From the NCBI GenBank assembly GCA_036823195.1, contig DAISGI010000026.1, positions 1 through 34,784 of the forward strand: DNA of 34,784 nucleotides, read 5' to 3'. This stretch comes from UBA4874 sp002399435 (GTDB lineage Bacteria > Bacillota > Clostridia > Caldicoprobacterales > DTU083). Both the position numbers and the translations under genes were made by a program. The first letter of the stretch is position 1, and every line of letters starts with the position of its first letter. The notes under the pieces were generated by a model. It did no database searches, was not told the DNA's origin, and was given only the letters and a program-made list of their open reading frames with translations. Shown one piece after another: positions 30,907 to 34,784 of the stretch.

Positions 30907-31865
30907 CCGCGGAAAGGCCCGTCGGCAAGCCCGTCCTTCCTTCGATTCCGGATTATCGATCGGACTACATTGATTTGCGGCTGCAGGAGTTTCTTGATTC
31001 ACTCGGCGCTGCGCAGTGGCCCATCGACTGCGTGAAGCTTCTTTCCAGAATGAAGGATTCGGATCAGTATCGGATCCGGATTGGTTACGCCGGGGAGGAA
31101 GTGTCCGACGGTCTGGACGCTGCGACAAATTATGTGCAGGGGATGTATCAGATCGTGCTTTCCCGCAGCAAGATCCGGTACCCTTACCGGAAATCCTCCG
31201 ATCGCCGGCTGAACTTTACCATAGCCCATGAAATCGGTCACATTGTCCTGGAGCATCTGCTTGTGCCAAATCACTGCAAAACAAAAGAAGAGATCCGGAT
31301 GGAGGATCTGGAAGCGGATGAGTTTGCCGCGCGGCTGCTCATGCCACAGAAACTTCTTTACTCCTTCAACTATTACTCTGTCGATGCCGTCGCTTCCTTT
31401 CTGAATGTATCCAATACCGCACTCCGGATGCGTCTGATTCATCTGGGCGCGGCCCATCTGATCCGTGCCCGCAGGGTAAAGAGCTGTGTCCGCTGCGGCA
31501 ACACCCGTTTTTCGGAATTTGCGCAGTACTGCGGGGTATGCGGGCAATCGACTGCGCAGGGGCGCGGGGGAATCCGGCGGATTTACTATCCCGATGAATA
31601 CCCCATTGATTCCTTCAAAAGAGCGCTGGTCTGTCCGAAATGCCACAGGGATATCCGTCATGGAAACGGAGACCGTTGTCCCTTCTGCGGAACGTGTATA
31701 TTCAATTTTTGCTCCGGATTTTTTGATTCGGGCGGCAGCGTATGTTCCTGTGCCAATCCGGGATATGCAAGGTACTGTGAAGTTTGCGGGAGGCCGACTT
31801 ATTATCAGGAAATAAATTGCTTGAAGGATTGGCAGGACTGTTATACGATAGGGATGAACCGCTAG
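30903..31865 (+). CDS. ImmA/IrrE-family metallopeptidase with C-terminal zinc ribbons
   Basis: 320-residue protein. The N-terminal half is an ImmA/IrrE (COG2856-type) peptidase: HEIGH at 109-113 and the third ligand region E137 in LEADEFAARLLMP, followed by the helical VASFLNVSNTALRMRLIHLG. The C-terminal part has three Cys-rich zinc-ribbon-like units: C195/C198 with C210/C213, C244/C247 with C259/C262, and C281/C283 with C292/C295. Start and stop overlap the repressor by ATGA, so the pair is co-translated. The ribbons are not part of classic ImmA and could sense redox or zinc or bind nucleic acid or protein. Cleavage of the partner repressor is predicted, not shown. Confidence 0.88.
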   Translation: MTAERPVGKPVLPSIPDYRSDYIDLRLQEFLDSLGAAQWPIDCVKLLSRMKDSDQYRIRIGYAGEEVSDGLDAATNYVQGMYQIVLSRSKIRYPYRKSSDRRLNFTIAHEIGHIVLEHLLVPNHCKTKEEIRMEDLEADEFAARLLMPQKLLYSFNYYSVDAVASFLNVSNTALRMRLIHLGAAHLIRARRVKSCVRCGNTRFSEFAQYCGVCGQSTAQGRGGIRRIYYPDEYPIDSFKRALVCPKCHRDIRHGNGDRCPFCGTCIFNFCSGFFDSGGSVCSCANPGYARYCEVCGRPTYYQEINCLKDWQDCYTIGMNR

Positions 31866-31927
31866 TACAAGACAACGGGATGCAGATACATAATGGACGG
31901 AAAATCCGTAAAGGGGAGGAAACAGGA

Positions 31928-32914
31928 ATGAGTTCCAAATTGATTCTGGGAGAAGCACTGCCCAATATTCCATGGGAGGAAAAGCCCGAAAGGTGTCGCG
32001 GGGTGGTATGGCGTTCGGAGAAAAACCCCATTATACCGCGGGATTTGCTCCCGACATCCAACAGTATTTTCAACAGTGCCGTGGTTCCCTATAAGGGACA
32101 GTTTGCCGGAGTGTTCCGGTGTGACGATACCAGAAGGGTCATGCAGCTTCACAGCGGGAAAAGCAAAGACGGGCTGCACTGGGAGATTGACCCGGAGCCC
32201 ATACACTTTGTATGTACGGATCCGGAGATCGGCCGCTTTGTTTATGGGTACGACCCGAGGGTATGCTGGATTGAGGACCGATATTATGTCACCTGGTGCA
32301 ACGGATATCACGGACCTACCATAGGGGTGGCCTATACCCATGATTTTGAGACATTTTATCAGATGGAGAATGCATTTCTGCCTTTCAACCGCAACGGCGT
32401 GCTTTTCCCCAGAAGAATCGGCGGAAAATATGTCATGCTGAGCCGGCCCAGTGACAGCGGGCATACTCCGTTTGGTGATATCTTCTGCAGTGAAAGTCCG
32501 GATATGGTGCATTGGGGCTGTCACCGTCATGTCATGTCGCCAAGGGGGTCCTGGCAGGCGACAAAAATCGGCGCAGGTCCGACTCCGATTGAAACAACGG
32601 AGGGATGGCTGCTGATTTATCATGGCGTACTGACTTCCTGCAATGGGTTTGTTTACAGTATGGGAGCAGCCCTGTTGGACCGGGAACAGCCCTGGAAGGT
32701 TCTTTACCGGACCGAGCCTTATCTGCTGTCCCCGCAGAAACTGTATGAATGTGTGGGAGACGTGCCCAATGTTGTCTTCCCCTGCGCTGCTCTGGCGGAC
32801 GCGGACACCGGCAGGATTGCCATTTACTACGGCGGAGCGGACACGGTCACCTGCCTGGCGTTTACTCAGGCAGACGAGCTGATCGATTTCATCAAGGGGA
32901 ATTCCGTGGTGTAG
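31928..32914 (+). CDS. GH130 beta-mannoside phosphorylase family protein
   Basis: Five-bladed beta-propeller enzyme of family GH130, which phosphorolyses beta-1,4- or beta-1,2-mannosides to mannose-1-phosphate. The ATG at 31928 follows GGGGAGGAAAC; the frame is open further up but overlaps the ImmA-like gene. The 328 residues include the conserved catalytic aspartate D109 in YGYDPRV, FNRNGVLFPRRI, and IGAGPTPIETTEGWLLIYHG, the family signature. There is no signal peptide, so it is cytoplasmic. It may work with the mannan-related GH76-like protein and transporter encoded about 8-11 kb away. Exact linkage preference is unknown. A terminator follows. Confidence 0.9.
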   Translation: MSSKLILGEALPNIPWEEKPERCRGVVWRSEKNPIIPRDLLPTSNSIFNSAVVPYKGQFAGVFRCDDTRRVMQLHSGKSKDGLHWEIDPEPIHFVCTDPEIGRFVYGYDPRVCWIEDRYYVTWCNGYHGPTIGVAYTHDFETFYQMENAFLPFNRNGVLFPRRIGGKYVMLSRPSDSGHTPFGDIFCSESPDMVHWGCHRHVMSPRGSWQATKIGAGPTPIETTEGWLLIYHGVLTSCNGFVYSMGAALLDREQPWKVLYRTEPYLLSPQKLYECVGDVPNVVFPCAALADADTGRIAIYYGGADTVTCLAFTQADELIDFIKGNSVV

Positions 32915-32971
32915 GACAGGGAAAGGTGTCTAGGATAGGCTGGAACAAAGCGGTTTTGCGAAAGACGAAAG

Positions 32972-33003
32972 ACGGTGTTTTTTTGGCACCGTTTTTTATT
33001 TTG
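32972..33003 (+). terminator. Intrinsic terminator after the GH130 gene
   Basis: ACGGTG (32972-32977) and CACCGT (32987-32992) form a stem followed by TTTTTTATTTT. It separates the GH130 gene from the symporter gene. Confidence 0.85.
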
Positions 33004-33097
33004 CTGTACATTTGCATGGCAATGCATTAAAATAAAAAGCAATATATCTTTATGGAGAAGCAGAAGGAAATGGAAAATTTTCAGGGGGGGAAAGAGT

Positions 33098-34663
33098 GTG
33101 GAGACAGGGGAACTGCAGATTCTGATTGCGATGGTTTTGTACATTGGTGTGGTAATTGGCATCGGCCTGTATTATGCCCGGCGTGCCAATGAGAGCAGTG
33201 ACAATTACCTGATAGGGGGCAGATCCCTTGGACCGTGGGTGACGGCCATGGGAGCCGAGGCTTCCGACATGAGCGGATGGCTTTTGATGGGACTGCCGGG
33301 AGTCGCGTACTGGTCCGGACTGAGCGGTGCGGTGTGGACGGCGCTGGGTCTGGGCCTCGGTACCTACTTCAACTGGCTGCTGGTGGCAAGGCGGCTTCGC
33401 AATTACTCCCATGCCGCAGGGGATGCCATAACTATCCCCGATTTTTTCAGCAATCGGTACCGGGAGAACCGGAAAATCATCATGACAATATCGGCTCTGT
33501 TTATCCTGATCTTTTTCAGCGTTTATGCGGCAAGCTGCTTTGTAACGGTGGGAAAGCTTTTCAGCACGCTGTTTGATGCTCCGTATCGTACCATGATGGT
33601 CCTGGGAGCTTTGTTTGTGGTTTTTTATACATTTCTGGGAGGTTTTTTGGCGGAAAGCGCCTCGGATTTCATGCAGGGGATTCTGATGATTCTGGCTCTG
33701 GTTGCCGTACTGGCAACAGGCATCCGGCATGCGGGAGGGATGTCTGCCCTCATCGCCAATGCGAAGTCCATACCTGGATTTTTTGATTTCTTCGGAGTGG
33801 CCCGGCCGCAGCTGAAAAACGGAATACAGCAGCTGCAAAACGGGATGCCGCTCTTTGGGAAGGCGGGCAGCTATGGCTTCCTGGCGGTGATTTCCACTCT
33901 TTCCTGGGGCCTGGGCTATTGCGGCATGCCCCATGTTCTGGTAAAATTCATGGCAATCCGGCGATCCGATGATTTGAAAATATCCCGGAGGATCGCCGTT
34001 GTCTGGGTAATTGTGTCCCTGACTGCTGCGGTTCTCATCGGGATAATCGGCAGAGTGCTGTTTCCGGATGCCCTGCTCACGCAAAGCACTTCGGAAAATG
34101 TATTTATCCTGCTTTCCACCAATTTCTTTTTGCCGTTGTTTGCCGGATTTGTGATGGCGGGAATTCTTGCTGCCACCATCAGCTCCTCGGATTCCTATCT
34201 GCTCATCGCCGCTTCGGCTTTCTCCAAGAACGTGTATCAGGGGATTTTCAGGAAGAAAGCAACGGATCGGGAGGTACTGTGGGTATCCCGGATCACTTTG
34301 CTGGTTGTGGCGCTTATCGCCATGCTGATTGCCCTGGATGAGAACAGTATTATTTTTACGGTGGTTTCCTTTGCCTGGGCAGGTTTTGGCGCAACGTTCG
34401 GGCCGGCCATGCTGTTTTCCCTGTTCTGGAAAAGAACGACCCGGTCCGGTATCATTGCCGGTATGGTTTCCGGCGGAGGAATGGTCTTTTTGTGGAAGCT
34501 GGCTCTGAAACCTTTGGGAGGAATTTTTGGGCTGTATGAACTGCTCCCGGCATTTGTCCTGGCCTGTATCGTGATTTTTGCAGTTTCCCTGCTTTCCAAA
34601 GCGCCTTCTGAAGAAATTCAGCAGGAATTTGAAAAGGTGAAGGCGGAAGAGCTCCGGGGCTGA
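33098..34663 (+). CDS. putP: Sodium/proline symporter (PutP type)
   Basis: Sodium:solute symporter (SSF family) of 521 residues with about 13 membrane helices, likely importing L-proline with Na+. The GTG at 33098 is chosen for the GGGGGG tract about 8 bp upstream and because it restores the usual N-terminus. Hallmarks: NYLIGGRSLGPWVTAMGAEA, SDMSGWLLMGLPG (helix 2, sodium and proline site), GGFLAESASDFMQG and SSSDSYLLIAASAF. It follows a terminator, so it has its own promoter, not clearly identified. Proline uptake is the usual function of this subgroup, though related substrates cannot be excluded. Confidence 0.92.
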   Translation: METGELQILIAMVLYIGVVIGIGLYYARRANESSDNYLIGGRSLGPWVTAMGAEASDMSGWLLMGLPGVAYWSGLSGAVWTALGLGLGTYFNWLLVARRLRNYSHAAGDAITIPDFFSNRYRENRKIIMTISALFILIFFSVYAASCFVTVGKLFSTLFDAPYRTMMVLGALFVVFYTFLGGFLAESASDFMQGILMILALVAVLATGIRHAGGMSALIANAKSIPGFFDFFGVARPQLKNGIQQLQNGMPLFGKAGSYGFLAVISTLSWGLGYCGMPHVLVKFMAIRRSDDLKISRRIAVVWVIVSLTAAVLIGIIGRVLFPDALLTQSTSENVFILLSTNFFLPLFAGFVMAGILAATISSSDSYLLIAASAFSKNVYQGIFRKKATDREVLWVSRITLLVVALIAMLIALDENSIIFTVVSFAWAGFGATFGPAMLFSLFWKRTTRSGIIAGMVSGGGMVFLWKLALKPLGGIFGLYELLPAFVLACIVIFAVSLLSKAPSEEIQQEFEKVKAEELRG

Positions 34664-34774
34664 CTGCTCCTGAGCCATAAAATCCGAAATGGGAGTCGGG
34701 GAAATAGCAAAGCCCTGGAATAGGCACGCATAACAAAGAACACTGGTGAATTCTCAGAAATTCAACCTGATTCA

Positions 34775-34783
34775 TGGTATAAT
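34775..34783 (+). promoter_or_regulatory. Possible extended -10 promoter at the window edge
   Basis: TGG-TATAAT (TATAAT at 34778-34783) is a perfect extended -10, and the surrounding ATGGTATAATA is identical to the ftsH promoter. TGAATT/AATTCA (from 34747) forms a small inverted repeat just upstream. The gene it would drive is outside the window. Confidence 0.4.
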
Positions 34784-34784
34784 A

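Noticed and set aside
33050..34678. A 542-codon open frame on the minus strand, opposite the symporter gene
   Set aside because: It is His/Gln/Lys-rich, low in hydrophobic residues and antisense to a clear PutP; it is a shadow frame.

Overview
The window reads as a low-to-mid GC Gram-positive chromosome segment, most likely class Clostridia (inference). Supporting signs are strong AGGAGG-type ribosome binding sites, consensus TTGACA-17-TATAAT promoters, a Firmicute-type LexA box (CGAAC-N4-GTTCG), an LplABC-type sugar ABC transporter, GH130 and GH76 glycosidases and a lone arginine deiminase. No rRNA, tRNA, CRISPR array, integrase or transposase was seen. Two runs of 100 N (6147-6246 and 30100-30199) are assembly gaps, and both sit beside tandem repeats.

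Layout. 1-6.0 kb: arginine deiminase (arcA), a ccdA-tlpA thiol-redox pair, an orphan sugar-binding lipoprotein and a convergent nagB-like gene. 6.4-15.3 kb: an aldarate (glucarate/galactarate) catabolic locus. A glucarate dehydratase paralogue on the minus strand diverges from a plus-strand run: GntR regulator, garR, a DapA-family lyase, a GntP permease, gudD and garD. 15.4-24.6 kb, all minus strand: an LplB-LplC-binding protein operon, a cytosolic GH76-like protein, then ftsH translationally coupled to a TIM-barrel isomerase and a 2-hydroxyacid dehydrogenase that may extend the aldarate/glycerate chemistry. 25.0-29.2 kb: a small XRE regulator, then SDR, opine-dehydrogenase-family and B12-binding mutase-like genes in a row, the last two overlapping. 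29.3-31.9 kb: a sigma-70-family gene diverging from an XRE-ImmA/IrrE pair, with a LexA box and opposed consensus promoters between them and a tandem-repeat array in the sigma gene's leader. 31.9-34.7 kb: a GH130 mannoside phosphorylase and a PutP-type sodium symporter.

How it fits together. The aldarate locus encodes entry (GntP), dehydration of glucarate and galactarate to 5-keto-4-deoxyglucarate (GudD, GarD), a Schiff-base lyase expected to process that product, and GarR, which reduces tartronate semialdehyde to glycerate. No GarL-type aldolase is present, so the DapA-family enzyme may take that role (inference).

The two most interesting systems are the putative SOS-controlled sigma / XRE-ImmA(zinc-ribbon) locus and the SDR / opine dehydrogenase / fused B12-mutase-like cluster, for which I know no assigned pathway. 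Short tandem duplications (16-71 bp units) recur between genes, over stop codons and once in frame inside a gene.
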